The position numbers were made by a program, and so were the translations under genes. Positions 24,831-32,567 of a stretch of 64,000 nucleotides of DNA are shown here, piece after piece. Location: assembly GCF_043555935.1 (NCBI RefSeq), contig NZ_JBIGIB010000004.1, forward strand, positions 62,001 through 126,000, given 5' to 3'. Positions within the stretch are counted from its first letter, which is position 1. The number at the start of each line of letters is the position of its first letter. The DNA comes from Pelomonas baiyunensis (lineage in GTDB: Bacteria; Pseudomonadota; Gammaproteobacteria; Burkholderiales; Burkholderiaceae_C). A model generated the notes under the pieces. It searched no databases. It was not told the DNA's origin and worked only from the letters and a program-made list of their open reading frames with translations.

Positions 24831-26074
24831 GTCAGCGCCAGGCCTTCCAGCGGCAGGGCCGGCTCCACCCCGGAGAGCAGATCGGCCACCAGCCGCGCGG
24901 TGGCAAACGAGAAGGTGAAACCGAGGGCGCCATGGCCCACATTGAGCCACAGGCCCGGCACGCCGCTGGCCCCCACGATGGGCGCGCCGCTGGGCGTGGC
25001 CGGCCGCAACCCGGCCCAGGGCAACGCGCGGTCGTAGTCCGCCGCATGCGGGAAGGTGGCGCGCACCGAGCGCTGCAACGACGCCAGGCGCGCCGGGTCC
25101 AGCCCGGTGTCTTCGCCCACCAGGTCCACCATGGCCGCCACGCGCAGGTCGGCGCCGATGCGGGCGTAGAGGATCTTCTTTTCAAAGTCGGTCACGCTGA
25201 CCTCGGGCGGGCGGTGCCGTGCCCCGATGGGCGCAGTGAGACTGTAGCCCTTGAGCGGGTACAGCGGCAGCGTGACGCCCAGCGGCGCCACCAGCGCCCG
25301 GCTGGCCAGGCCCGCGGCCAGCACCACGGCATCGGCGCCGATTTCACCGTCGTCGGTCTGCACGCCGATCACACGGCCGCGGCCGTCCCGCTGAAAGCCG
25401 CGCACCGGGCGGCTCAGGTGGCCCCGAAAGCGCGGCTGTTGCACGAGACGCGCATGCAGCGTGGCGCAGAAGGCGTGGCAGTCCGCCACCGCCTCGCCGG
25501 GCGTGAAGATGCCGCCGGCCAGCTGCGCCTGCGAGTCGGCCAGGGCGGGCTCCAGGCCCACGCAGTCGGCCGCGGTCAGCGCCTGCTCGGGCCCGCCCGC
25601 AGGCACGCGGGCGGCCACCCGCGCAAAGGTGCCCGGGTGGCGGTACACCACCAGCTTGCCCGGCGTGCGCAGGGCCAGGGTGTCACCCAACGCGGCCTGG
25701 GTCTGCAGTTCGGCAAACGCGGTCTGGCTGTAGGCGCCGAGGGCCAGCAGGCGCTCGGTCATGCGGCGGTTCACCGGGCCGCGGCAGTGGCGCAGGAAGG
25801 CGCCCAGCCAGCTCCACTGCGCCCAGCGGGCTTCGGGTTTGAAGCGCAGCGGGCCGTCGGGGTCGAGCAGCCAGCGCAGCGCTTTGAGGGGCACGCCAGC
25901 ATCGGCCAGCGGCGACACATAGCGGTAGCTGAGCTGCCCGCCGTTGGCGCGGCTGGCGCCTTCGGCCACGGCGGCTTCACGCTCGACCAGCGTGACCGCA
26001 TGCCCACGCTGCAGCAGGGCCCACGCCGTGGTGAGGCCCACCACACCACCGCCGATCACCACGCAATGCTTCAT
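24827..26074 (-). CDS. dadA: D-amino acid dehydrogenase
   Basis: 415-residue FAD-dependent oxidoreductase of the DAO family that oxidises D-amino acids, chiefly D-alanine, to 2-oxo acids and passes electrons to the respiratory chain. N-terminal dinucleotide-binding motif VVIGGGVVGLTTAWALLQRG with the acidic end of strand 2 (LVERE). Then GASRANGGQLSYRYVSPLAD, diagnostic of DadA, the PLKGYSLT segment, and the C-terminal FAD contact PGLWLNVGHGALGFTFS. It is the first gene of a two-gene unit with the serine hydrolase (ATGA overlap). An alanine racemase gene lies 8 kb away, not adjacent as in enterobacterial dadAX. Confidence 0.94.
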   Translation of the reverse strand: MKHCVVIGGGVVGLTTAWALLQRGHAVTLVEREAAVAEGASRANGGQLSYRYVSPLADAGVPLKALRWLLDPDGPLRFKPEARWAQWSWLGAFLRHCRGPVNRRMTERLLALGAYSQTAFAELQTQAALGDTLALRTPGKLVVYRHPGTFARVAARVPAGGPEQALTAADCVGLEPALADSQAQLAGGIFTPGEAVADCHAFCATLHARLVQQPRFRGHLSRPVRGFQRDGRGRVIGVQTDDGEIGADAVVLAAGLASRALVAPLGVTLPLYPLKGYSLTAPIGARHRPPEVSVTDFEKKILYARIGADLRVAAMVDLVGEDTGLDPARLASLQRSVRATFPHAADYDRALPWAGLRPATPSGAPIVGASGVPGLWLNVGHGALGFTFSFATARLVADLLSGVEPALPLEGLALT

Positions 26075-26187
26075 CCTGCCGCTACGAGCTCCTCACAGCC
26101 GCGCAGCGTAAGAGAGCCCTGCGCCCGCAGCCAATGAAAGCGCGGGCGGCGGCCATAACCCCAGTGCATTCACCCGCCACCAGGGGG

Positions 26188-26209
26188 GGCAGCCCCAGTC
26201 GGGGCTGCC
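26188..26209 (-). terminator. Strong hairpin after tyrB
   Basis: Perfect 9-bp stem GGCAGCCCC/GGGGCTGCC with a 4-nt loop, starting 7 bp past the tyrB stop. There is no T-run on either strand, so it may protect the 3' end or assist factor-dependent termination rather than act as a classical terminator. Confidence 0.5.
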
Positions 26210-26215
26210 AAGCAC

Positions 26216-27412
26216 TCAGCCGGCCAGCACAGCCGCCATGGCGGTGGCGGTGGCCTCCACGTTGCGGCTGTTCAAGCCCGCCACGCACATGCGGCCCGAG
26301 CGCAGGATGTACACGCCGAACTCGGTCTTCAGGCGCTCGGCCTGGTCGGCACTCAGCCCCGTGTAGCTGAACATGCCGCGCTGGGTCAGGAAGTAGTCGA
26401 AGTTGCGGCCCGGCAGCTTGGCCACGAGCACCGCGTGCAGTTGGCGGCGCATGGCCTGGATGCGGCCGCGCATCTCGGCCACTTCGGCCTCCCACTGCGC
26501 ACGCAGCGCGGGGTCGGTCAGCACCTTGGCCACGATCTGCCCGCCGTGCATGGGCGGGTTGGAGTAGTTGCGGCGGATCATGAACTTCAGCTGGCCCAGC
26601 ACGCGGCCGGCTTGGTCGGCGTCGGGGCACACCACGCTCAGGGCGCCGCAACGCTCGCCGTACAGGCTCATGCTCTTGGAGAAGCTGTTGGCGATGAGGA
26701 AGCTCACACCCTCGTCCGCCAGCAGGCGCACCGCGAAGGCGTCTTCCTCGATGCCGTCGCCATAGCCTTGGTAGGCGAGGTCCAGGAAGGGCAGCAGCTG
26801 GCGTTCGCGCATCACCGGCACCAGTGCACGCCACTGGTCGGGCGTCAGGTCCACGCCGGTGGGGTTGTGGCAGCAGGCGTGCATCAGCACCACGCTGCGT
26901 GCGGGCAGTTGCTGGAAGCAGGCCAGCAGGTCGTCAAAGCGCACGCCGCCGGTGGCGGGGTCGTAGTAGGGGTAGGTCTCGCACACATGGCCCGAGCCCT
27001 CGAACACGGCGCGGTGGTTGTCCCAGGTGGGGTCCGACAGGTAGATCTTGCTGTCCGGGAAATAGCGCTTGAGCAGGTCAGCACCCACCTTCAGGCCGCC
27101 GCTGGAGCCCACGCCCTGGATGGTGGCAATGCGGCCAGCCGCGATGGCCGGGTGGTCGACACCAAACAGCAGGCCTTGCACGGCGCTGCGGAAGTTGGCG
27201 GCGCCTTCCATCGGCAGGTAGGGGCGAGCGCCCGCGGCTTGCACCACGGCCAGCTCGGCCGCGCGCACCGACGGCAGCATGGGGATGCGACCGTCGTCGT
27301 CGAAGTAGATGCCGATGGACAGGTTGATCTTGCCGGCGCGCGGGTCCTTCTGGAAGGCCTCGTTCAGGCTCAGGATGGGGTCGCCAGCGTAGGCATCGAC
27401 ATGCTCGAACAT
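26216..27412 (-). CDS. tyrB: Aromatic amino acid aminotransferase (class I, aspartate aminotransferase family)
   Basis: 398 residues, exactly the usual length of TyrB/AspC. It transaminates phenylalanine, tyrosine and aspartate with 2-oxoglutarate using PLP. Visible are MFEHVDAYAGDPILSLNEAF at the start, the PLP Lys246 in ANSFSKSMSLYGERCGAL, the ACCHNPTGVDL segment with the Asn contact, and the substrate-carboxylate Arg in SGRMCVAGLN. The ring-site residues needed to separate TyrB from AspC were not analysed in detail; the overall wording of the sequence is closer to TyrB. ATG 27412 is the family start, so a longer in-frame extension to 27664 is rejected. It is separate from dadA by 141 bp including a hairpin on its own side. 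Confidence 0.93.
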   Translation of the reverse strand: MFEHVDAYAGDPILSLNEAFQKDPRAGKINLSIGIYFDDDGRIPMLPSVRAAELAVVQAAGARPYLPMEGAANFRSAVQGLLFGVDHPAIAAGRIATIQGVGSSGGLKVGADLLKRYFPDSKIYLSDPTWDNHRAVFEGSGHVCETYPYYDPATGGVRFDDLLACFQQLPARSVVLMHACCHNPTGVDLTPDQWRALVPVMRERQLLPFLDLAYQGYGDGIEEDAFAVRLLADEGVSFLIANSFSKSMSLYGERCGALSVVCPDADQAGRVLGQLKFMIRRNYSNPPMHGGQIVAKVLTDPALRAQWEAEVAEMRGRIQAMRRQLHAVLVAKLPGRNFDYFLTQRGMFSYTGLSADQAERLKTEFGVYILRSGRMCVAGLNSRNVEATATAMAAVLAG

Positions 27413-27513
27413 GGTGGTGGGTGCGGTTGGGGAAAAACGCGGATTATCCCGAGCCGGCCCCATCGGCCAGGTCCACCCTGCCCGCATCGACCGGCCTGCA
27501 TCGGCCGGCCCGC

Positions 27514-27861
27514 TCAGCGCGCCTTGCGCAACTGCATCAGGTGCTGGGAGTCGTGAATCCAGATCGCGCGCGCCGCGGACGACGCCGACTTGGGCAGGTC
27601 TTTGTCGGCCACCGGCGCCTGCGCGGGCATCTTGCTGGCGTCGTCCCAGATCCAGGCATTGCACAGCGTCTTGCCCTTGCAGGCGGCCTCACCGGCAGCC
27701 TTGAGTGCGGCGGCGTCGGTGTGGGTGCTGCACAGCACCAAGGCCACTTGCTCGCTGCGGTCGTGCGTGCGGCAACTGGCATGGGCCTGGCCCGCGGCCA
27801 GCGTGGCCGCCAAGAGGGCCAGCCAGGCCCGTGGAAATGAAGCGTGAAGAGAGCGCGACAT
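27514..27861 (-). CDS. Small exported protein of unknown function
   Basis: 115 residues: signal peptide (AWLALLAATLAAGQAHA), then an ~85-residue mature protein with four cysteines (one in ASCRTHD, one in LVLCSTH, and two in AACKGKTLCNAWIWDD), likely two disulfides. No family is recognised. The ATG at 27861 directly precedes the basic N-region of the signal. It lies between tyrB and the PEP-CTERM gene on the same strand. A terminator separates it from the PEP-CTERM gene upstream, so it probably has its own promoter. Confidence 0.6.
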   Translation of the reverse strand: MSRSLHASFPRAWLALLAATLAAGQAHASCRTHDRSEQVALVLCSTHTDAAALKAAGEAACKGKTLCNAWIWDDASKMPAQAPVADKDLPKSASSAARAIWIHDSQHLMQLRKAR

Positions 27862-27891
27862 GGCAAGCCTTCAGAGGTGCAGCGGGAGGAG

Positions 27892-27918
27892 AAAAAAGAC
27901 CGGCGCGCGGCCGGTCTT
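27892..27918 (-). terminator. Rho-independent terminator of the PEP-CTERM gene
   Basis: Read on the minus strand: AAAGACCGG, 6-nt CGCGCG loop, CCGGTCTTT, running into a T-run (27897-27892). The 9-bp stem lies 25 bp after the stop of the von Willebrand A gene and isolates it from the small exported gene. Confidence 0.85.
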
Positions 27919-27942
27919 TCAGGAGGGTAGCGGGCCGGCGTG

Positions 27943-28719
27943 TCAGGCCGAGCGGCGGCGCGTAACAGCCAGCAAGCCCAGGGCCAGGCCCGTCAGGGCC
28001 AGCGCACCCGGCTCCGGCACGCGATTCACGATGGCCTGCACCTTGGCATTGATGGCCACCGGGAAGTCCTGGAAGGTGTTGACGCGCAAGATCCACGGCG
28101 CGTTGCTCATCGGGTCGTTGGGCGTGAGCACTTCCACACCGCAGCCGCTGCACGGGCCGGCGATGGGCGAGAACACCATGTCCTTCAAGCCGGCGATGTT
28201 GACGCTGCCGATGGCCTCGGCCGTCATGGCGTCAATGCCGGCCTTCTGCGCGGCCGCAGCCGCAGCCACGGCGGCCGATTGGCTGTTGGGCACGCCATCG
28301 GTGGCCAGGTTGATGATGGAGCGCAGGTTGGCGCTGTAATTGGCCGATCCGGTCATGGCGCCGGCAATCGCGTTGATGCCCAGGTCCGTCGCCGTGTTGC
28401 CCTGCGTGTAGGCCATGGCGTTGATGGCCGACACGATGCCCGCCAGGCTGCCTGAGGTGACCACCGTGGGCGCCACGACCTGCACCGTGCCCGTGGCAAA
28501 GGTGTAGACCGTGACCTCGATGCTGCCGTCGGTGGGCAAGCCGGCCAGCGCAGCGGCGTAGCCCGAGCGCATGGTGTTGAAGTTGGCGGTGCCGATGCTG
28601 CCGGAGGCATCCACCAGGAAGCCCAGTTGGGTGGTGACCGCGGCGGACGCGGCGAAGGTGGCCGTGGCCAGAGCCAGCGTGGCGGCGGTGCTGCGAAGCA
28701 GGCGAGAAAGCAATTTCAT
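27943..28719 (-). CDS. PEP-CTERM-anchored von Willebrand factor A domain protein
   Basis: 258 residues. Signal peptide to about residue 26 (LALATATFAASAA). A VWA domain follows, with the MIDAS metal site D37-A-S39-G-S41 in FLVDASGSIG and a later LATDGVPNS that supplies the acidic MIDAS residue. The C-terminus VPEPGALALTGLALGLLAVT then RRR is a classical PEP-CTERM sorting signal: Pro-Glu-Pro, transmembrane helix, basic tail. Such proteins are cut by exosortase and usually end up in exopolysaccharide-linked surface or biofilm material. No exosortase or polysaccharide cluster is in the window. ATG 28719 directly precedes the leader. It is followed by its own terminator. Confidence 0.9.
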   Translation of the reverse strand: MKLLSRLLRSTAATLALATATFAASAAVTTQLGFLVDASGSIGTANFNTMRSGYAAALAGLPTDGSIEVTVYTFATGTVQVVAPTVVTSGSLAGIVSAINAMAYTQGNTATDLGINAIAGAMTGSANYSANLRSIINLATDGVPNSQSAAVAAAAAAQKAGIDAMTAEAIGSVNIAGLKDMVFSPIAGPCSGCGVEVLTPNDPMSNAPWILRVNTFQDFPVAINAKVQAIVNRVPEPGALALTGLALGLLAVTRRRSA

Positions 28720-28952
28720 GATGAGCTCGTCGTGAAGTTGAAAAAACAGCTGACGGCGCGCGGGCCCTTCCCTCTGAGGACTGGCTGATGTTTCTGACGA
28801 CGCCCGCAGGTCGGCCGAGCCCGGCAATGCAACGCCCATGCCAGACCTTCAAAACCTCCATTAAAACAAAGACTTACAGGCCGTTCTGGCCACCAACCAT
28901 CTCGCCGCTGAAAGGCCGGCCGACATCCCTAACTCACTCAGCAGCTGCACCC

Positions 28953-30086
28953 CTAACTTGTCAACTCACACCACCCGCCCACCCACCGACCGTGCGGGTG
29001 CGACCACCCCAGCAGGCGCTGGTGCACCGACCCGCCCTCGGCCCAGCGCAGGCGCCACAGCGTGGCCGATGAGGCCACCTCGCCGGCCGGCAGGTCGGGC
29101 AGGGGCGGTACCGGCACGCCCGGCGCGCTGAGGGCAGGCAGCTCGCCGCAGACCCATGCCAGGCCGTGGCTCAGGGCCAGGGTGTCTGCCGCGTCACGCA
29201 GCGCCTGCAAGGCCGGCTCGGAGAAGTAGTACAGCACCCAGCTCGTCAGCAGCACCGCCTGCATGCCCGCGGGCACGCGCTGCACCCAGTCCCGCAGTGC
29301 CGCCACGGCGTCGTCGGCTTGCACGCACTGCAGCGGCAGCACCTGGCACTGCGCCACCGCACGGCGCAGGCGCTCGCGGCGGGCGGCGTCGTGCGGCCAC
29401 AGGCAGGCCTGCAACCAGCGCAGGCCTTGCGGGTCGTCCAGCCGCACCAAGGCCGGGTCCACGCCCTGACGCAGGCCGAGCCGCCAGTCCACCGCGGCAG
29501 GCGGCGGCGCTGCGTCCAGCCAGCGGGCGTCGATCTCCACCCGCGTGCCGTCGGGCGCCGGCCCGCGTGCGTGGCAACTGCCGTCTGGCGCGGTGTAGCG
29601 CACGGCGTAGTGGTCCACCCCCAGGTTCAGGCCCGCGCTGCAGCCCAGGTCGAACAAGGCCAGGTGACGCGCGCCCGTGAGCCGGGCCGTGGCATCCAGC
29701 GCCAACCTCAGCGGCGCACTGCGGGCGACCTCGTTGGTCTGGGTGGCGCCATGCATCAGGCGTTGCTGAAGCACGGCGCGGCCGGTGGCCAGGGTGTCAG
29801 CCAGCGCCTGCGGCAGGTCGGCATCGGGCGCGCGGGTGCCGCCCACGCTGGGGAAGTAGGGGGCGAGCGGCACTGCAGCGTCGGCCAGCACGCACTCGTG
29901 CAGCGCAGCCAACAGCAGGTTGGGCTTGCGCTGCTCGGGCGGCGCCAAGGCCATCAGGCGCAGGGCCTCGGCACTCTGTGCGGCGCATTCGCACAAGGCC
30001 ACGTACAAGGGTTCCTGGCTGCATTCATCGCGGGCGAAGCGACGCAGGGCATCGGCACAAGCTTGAAGTTCCATGCCGGCCAGCAT
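28953..30086 (-). CDS. DUF2332 family protein
   Basis: About 377 residues, cytoplasmic, matching DUF2332 throughout. LLLAALHECVLADAAVPLAPYFPSVGG sits near residue 65, the segment LALFDLGCSAGLNL near 150 looks like the SAM-binding loop of methyltransferases, and LLTSWVLYYFSEPALQALRD near 300 also matches. The family resembles class I methyltransferases, but activity is unproven. Start is uncertain between ATG 30086 (MLAGMEL) and ATG 30074; neither has a clear Shine-Dalgarno. It diverges from a Crp/Fnr regulator with a perfect palindrome between the starts, so it may be a target of that regulator (inference). Confidence 0.85.
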   Translation of the reverse strand: MLAGMELQACADALRRFARDECSQEPLYVALCECAAQSAEALRLMALAPPEQRKPNLLLAALHECVLADAAVPLAPYFPSVGGTRAPDADLPQALADTLATGRAVLQQRLMHGATQTNEVARSAPLRLALDATARLTGARHLALFDLGCSAGLNLGVDHYAVRYTAPDGSCHARGPAPDGTRVEIDARWLDAAPPPAAVDWRLGLRQGVDPALVRLDDPQGLRWLQACLWPHDAARRERLRRAVAQCQVLPLQCVQADDAVAALRDWVQRVPAGMQAVLLTSWVLYYFSEPALQALRDAADTLALSHGLAWVCGELPALSAPGVPVPPLPDLPAGEVASSATLWRLRWAEGGSVHQRLLGWSHPHGRWVGGWCELTS

Positions 30087-30106
30087 AGGCACGCGCACCG
30101 CCCCGT

Positions 30107-30126
30107 TGTGTCGGCCAGCCGACACA
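30107..30126. promoter_or_regulatory. Perfect 20-bp palindrome, candidate Crp/Fnr-type operator
   Basis: TGTGTCGGC-CA-GCCGACACA: two 9-bp arms with a 2-bp centre. It lies 16 bp before the Crp/Fnr start and 21 bp before the divergent DUF2332 start. TGTG...CACA ends recall Crp-family sites, though the spacing is wider than the E. coli Crp consensus. Binding here would probably repress both genes. Confidence 0.65.
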
Positions 30127-30142
30127 GCAGCACAATGCTGGC

Positions 30143-30805
30143 ATGCCCACCCCCACGATGGACCCGGCCCTGCGCCGGGTGTTCGAGCACCATTTCCCCG
30201 AGGTGGAGCTGCCGGCCCCCATCGCCGCGTTGATCGGCCGCCGGCGCCTGGCGGCCAGGCGCAGCGTGTTCGTGCAAGGGCAGCAGCCCACGGCGTTCTA
30301 CGCGGTGGCGGCCGGTGAAATCGAGGCGCGGTTCACGGGGCTGGATGGCGGGGTGTCGGTGCTGGAGCACCTGGGGCCGCCCCGGCTGTTCGGACTGGCG
30401 GCGTTTGCGGCTCACCAGGCTTCAGCCTACGAGGCCATGGCGCTGTGCAGCACCGAACTGCTGGTGTTCAACCGCGAGGCGTACCGACGCCTGATGGACG
30501 AGGTGCCAGGCTTCGCCCGGGCACTGATGGCCGAATTTGCTGGCCGCTACGACGGCACGCTGCGCCTGCTGCAGGCGGCACGGCACCAAACCGCCGCCGA
30601 GCGGCTGTCGCTGGCCCTGGCGCAGCTGCGGCGCGAACGCGGCGAGTCGCTGAGCGACGGCAGTTGCCGCGTGCGGGCCACGCAGCAGGAGGTGGCACAG
30701 CTGGCGCACCTGTCACGGCAGACGGTGAACGAGCTCCTGCGCCACGCCCAGGCCCAGGGCCAGTTGCGGCTGGAGCGGGGCGGCTGGCGCACCCGCCCGC
30801 TTTGA
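30143..30805 (+). CDS. Crp/Fnr-family transcriptional regulator
   Basis: 220 residues. An N-terminal cyclic-nucleotide-binding-type beta roll (residues ~20-125: RRSVFVQGQQPTAFYAVAAGEIEARF, GPPRLFGLAAFAAHQASAYEAMA) is joined by a dimer helix to a C-terminal winged helix. The recognition helix is in ATQQEVAQLAHLSRQTVNEL (residues ~175-195). No cysteine cluster for an Fe-S centre is present, so it is not an oxygen-sensing Fnr. The cyclic-nucleotide phosphate motif is not well kept, so the ligand is unknown. The palindrome immediately upstream suggests autoregulation and control of the divergent DUF2332 gene. Confidence 0.92.
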   Translation: MPTPTMDPALRRVFEHHFPEVELPAPIAALIGRRRLAARRSVFVQGQQPTAFYAVAAGEIEARFTGLDGGVSVLEHLGPPRLFGLAAFAAHQASAYEAMALCSTELLVFNREAYRRLMDEVPGFARALMAEFAGRYDGTLRLLQAARHQTAAERLSLALAQLRRERGESLSDGSCRVRATQQEVAQLAHLSRQTVNELLRHAQAQGQLRLERGGWRTRPL

Positions 30806-30844
30806 GGCGCGCCGGGCAGCGCGCCTTCAGGGCTGACGCGCGCT

Positions 30845-31339
30845 TCAGGCGCCCGCGTTGAGCGCGGCTTCGATGTCGGCGCGCAGCTTGTCCGGCGTGT
30901 CGTTGGGGGCGAAGCGCTTGAGCACCTGCCCGTCACGCCCCACCAGGAACTTGGTGAAGTTCCACTTGATCGCTTCGGTGCCCAGGAAGCCAGGCTTCTC
31001 GCTCTTGAGGAACTTCCACAGCGGATGGGCCTCGCTGCCGTTGACCTTGATCTTCTGCATCATCGGGAAGCTGACCCCGTAGTTCATTTCGCAGAAGCTG
31101 GCGATCTGGTCGTTGCTGCCCGGGTCCTGGCCGCCGAATTCGTTGCTCGGAAAGCCCAGCACCACCAAACCGCGGCTGCCGTAGTCTTCCCAGAGCTTCT
31201 CCAGCCCCTTGAACTGCGGCGTGAAACCGCATTCACTGGCGGTGTTCACGATCAGCAGCACCTTTCCGCGCTGCGAAGCCAGGTCCACCGGCTCGCCGCG
31301 AATCGACACGGCCTGGAAATCGAAGATGCTTTCGGTCAC
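30845..31339 (-). CDS. Glutathione peroxidase-family thiol peroxidase
   Basis: 164 residues. Reduces hydroperoxides with glutathione or thioredoxin. The peroxidatic Cys37 is in NTASECGFTPQF (cysteine, not selenocysteine). The tetrad is completed by the Gln in FGGQDPGSN and the Trp/Asn of IKWNFTKFLVGRDG. No signal peptide, so cytoplasmic. The start is GTG at 31339, supported by a strong GGGGGAG Shine-Dalgarno a few bases upstream; no ATG precedes the conserved MTESIFDFQA-like beginning. It converges on the Crp/Fnr gene with 39 bp between stops. The family is certain; the electron donor is inferred. Confidence 0.95.
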   Translation of the reverse strand: MTESIFDFQAVSIRGEPVDLASQRGKVLLIVNTASECGFTPQFKGLEKLWEDYGSRGLVVLGFPSNEFGGQDPGSNDQIASFCEMNYGVSFPMMQKIKVNGSEAHPLWKFLKSEKPGFLGTEAIKWNFTKFLVGRDGQVLKRFAPNDTPDKLRADIEAALNAGA

Positions 31340-31494
31340 TGCAAGCTCCCCCTAAGAAACCGATTGCATGCTAACGCGCCAGACCCCGAGGGTTTGTAGC
31401 ATGGCGCCCGGCGCGCGGCTGGCCTTCCAATCGCGCGAACTTGTGCCGCCACTTCGGGGCGCGCCCGGTCAGCAACTTCGGATCACCCACCTTC

Positions 31495-32457
31495 ATGGAT
31501 CACTTGGCTTGCTTCACCCCGGCAGACCTTGCCGGCCGCACCCCGCCCGATCTCCACAGCTTCCGCTGGAAACTGCTGGCCCAGGGGGATTCGTGGTTCT
31601 CGAATGCCCGCGCCAAGCTCAACGCGCACGCCAACCTGCTGCAGGAACTGGTGTTCCGCTCCCAAACCACTGCAGTGAACTGCGCCGGCACGGGCAATGC
31701 CCTGTCGCACATGGTGGACCTGGAATCCAGCCCCGAATTCGTGCGCCTGCTGGCGGGCCCCGACGCGCCCGCCTGGGACGGCGTGCTGCTGTCGGTGGGC
31801 GGCAACGACCTGATCGCGGCGGCCCGCACCCCAGCCGTCAACTGGAACGCCGAGCCGATCCCGCTGAACCTGCGCCTGCTGCGCCGCCAAACCGAATGGG
31901 GCCCGCCCTCGGCCGGTGTGGCCCGCTACTTCTCGGAGCCCGGCTGGTCCACCTACAGCGACTACCTGCGCGCCAACGTCAAGCACCTGCTGAGCCTGCG
32001 CGACCAAGGCCCGTCCGCCGGCAAGCCGGTGTTCATGCACTGCTACGCCGTACCCATGCCCCGCCCGGCAGGTGCCGAAGGCGGCGACGACTTGGGGGCC
32101 AGCGGCCCGTGGCTGTTCCCGGCGCTCAAGGCCTACGGCGTGCCCAGCGCTGACTGGGCCGCCGTGAGCCGGCTGATGGTTTTCCACCTCGCCCAGCTGC
32201 TCAAGAGCATGGCGGCCGACAAGGAAGGCTTCCCCGGCCTCTTCGTGTTCGACTCCACCGCTGTGCCGCTGGCGCTGGCCGCACCCGGTTCCACCGGCAT
32301 CAGCGGCGACTGGCACAACGAGATCCACCTCAACCACAGCGGCTGCTTCAAGATCGCCCGCGCCTGGAGCGAGCACATCGAGATGGTGCTGGAAGGCAAG
32401 CACCTGATCCCGGTGCCCACCGGCCGCAAGGGGCGCGGCTCCAGCAGCCAGAGCTGA
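31495..32457 (+). CDS. SGNH/GDSL-type hydrolase
   Basis: 320 residues. Block I is QGDSWFSNARA with the nucleophile Ser33. Block III is SVGGNDLI (Asn104). Block V with the catalytic His lies in GDWHNEIHLNHSGC near the C-terminus. These blocks define SGNH esterases and lipases. There is no signal peptide and no transmembrane helix, so a cytoplasmic or secretion-system-dependent location is likely. A serine- and basic-rich tail (GRKGRGSSSQS) closes the protein. ATG 31495 is chosen since it gives a compact start before block I; the upstream in-frame extension to 31441 has no support. Substrate unknown. Confidence 0.85.
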   Translation: MDHLACFTPADLAGRTPPDLHSFRWKLLAQGDSWFSNARAKLNAHANLLQELVFRSQTTAVNCAGTGNALSHMVDLESSPEFVRLLAGPDAPAWDGVLLSVGGNDLIAAARTPAVNWNAEPIPLNLRLLRRQTEWGPPSAGVARYFSEPGWSTYSDYLRANVKHLLSLRDQGPSAGKPVFMHCYAVPMPRPAGAEGGDDLGASGPWLFPALKAYGVPSADWAAVSRLMVFHLAQLLKSMAADKEGFPGLFVFDSTAVPLALAAPGSTGISGDWHNEIHLNHSGCFKIARAWSEHIEMVLEGKHLIPVPTGRKGRGSSSQS

Positions 32458-32567
32458 TTTCGTTGACAGGCGGGCTGGCGCAGCGCAGCCGGCCGCCTTT
32501 CCAGCGGCCGTCGTGGCACTAGCGGCGCGCCCTCGAAGGGGATGGCGCAGCCAGCAGGGAGTGAGTG

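Noticed and set aside
28720..28952. 233-bp gap upstream of the PEP-CTERM gene searched for a small gene
   Set aside because: No coding pattern or clear regulatory palindrome; it probably holds only the PEP-CTERM promoter.
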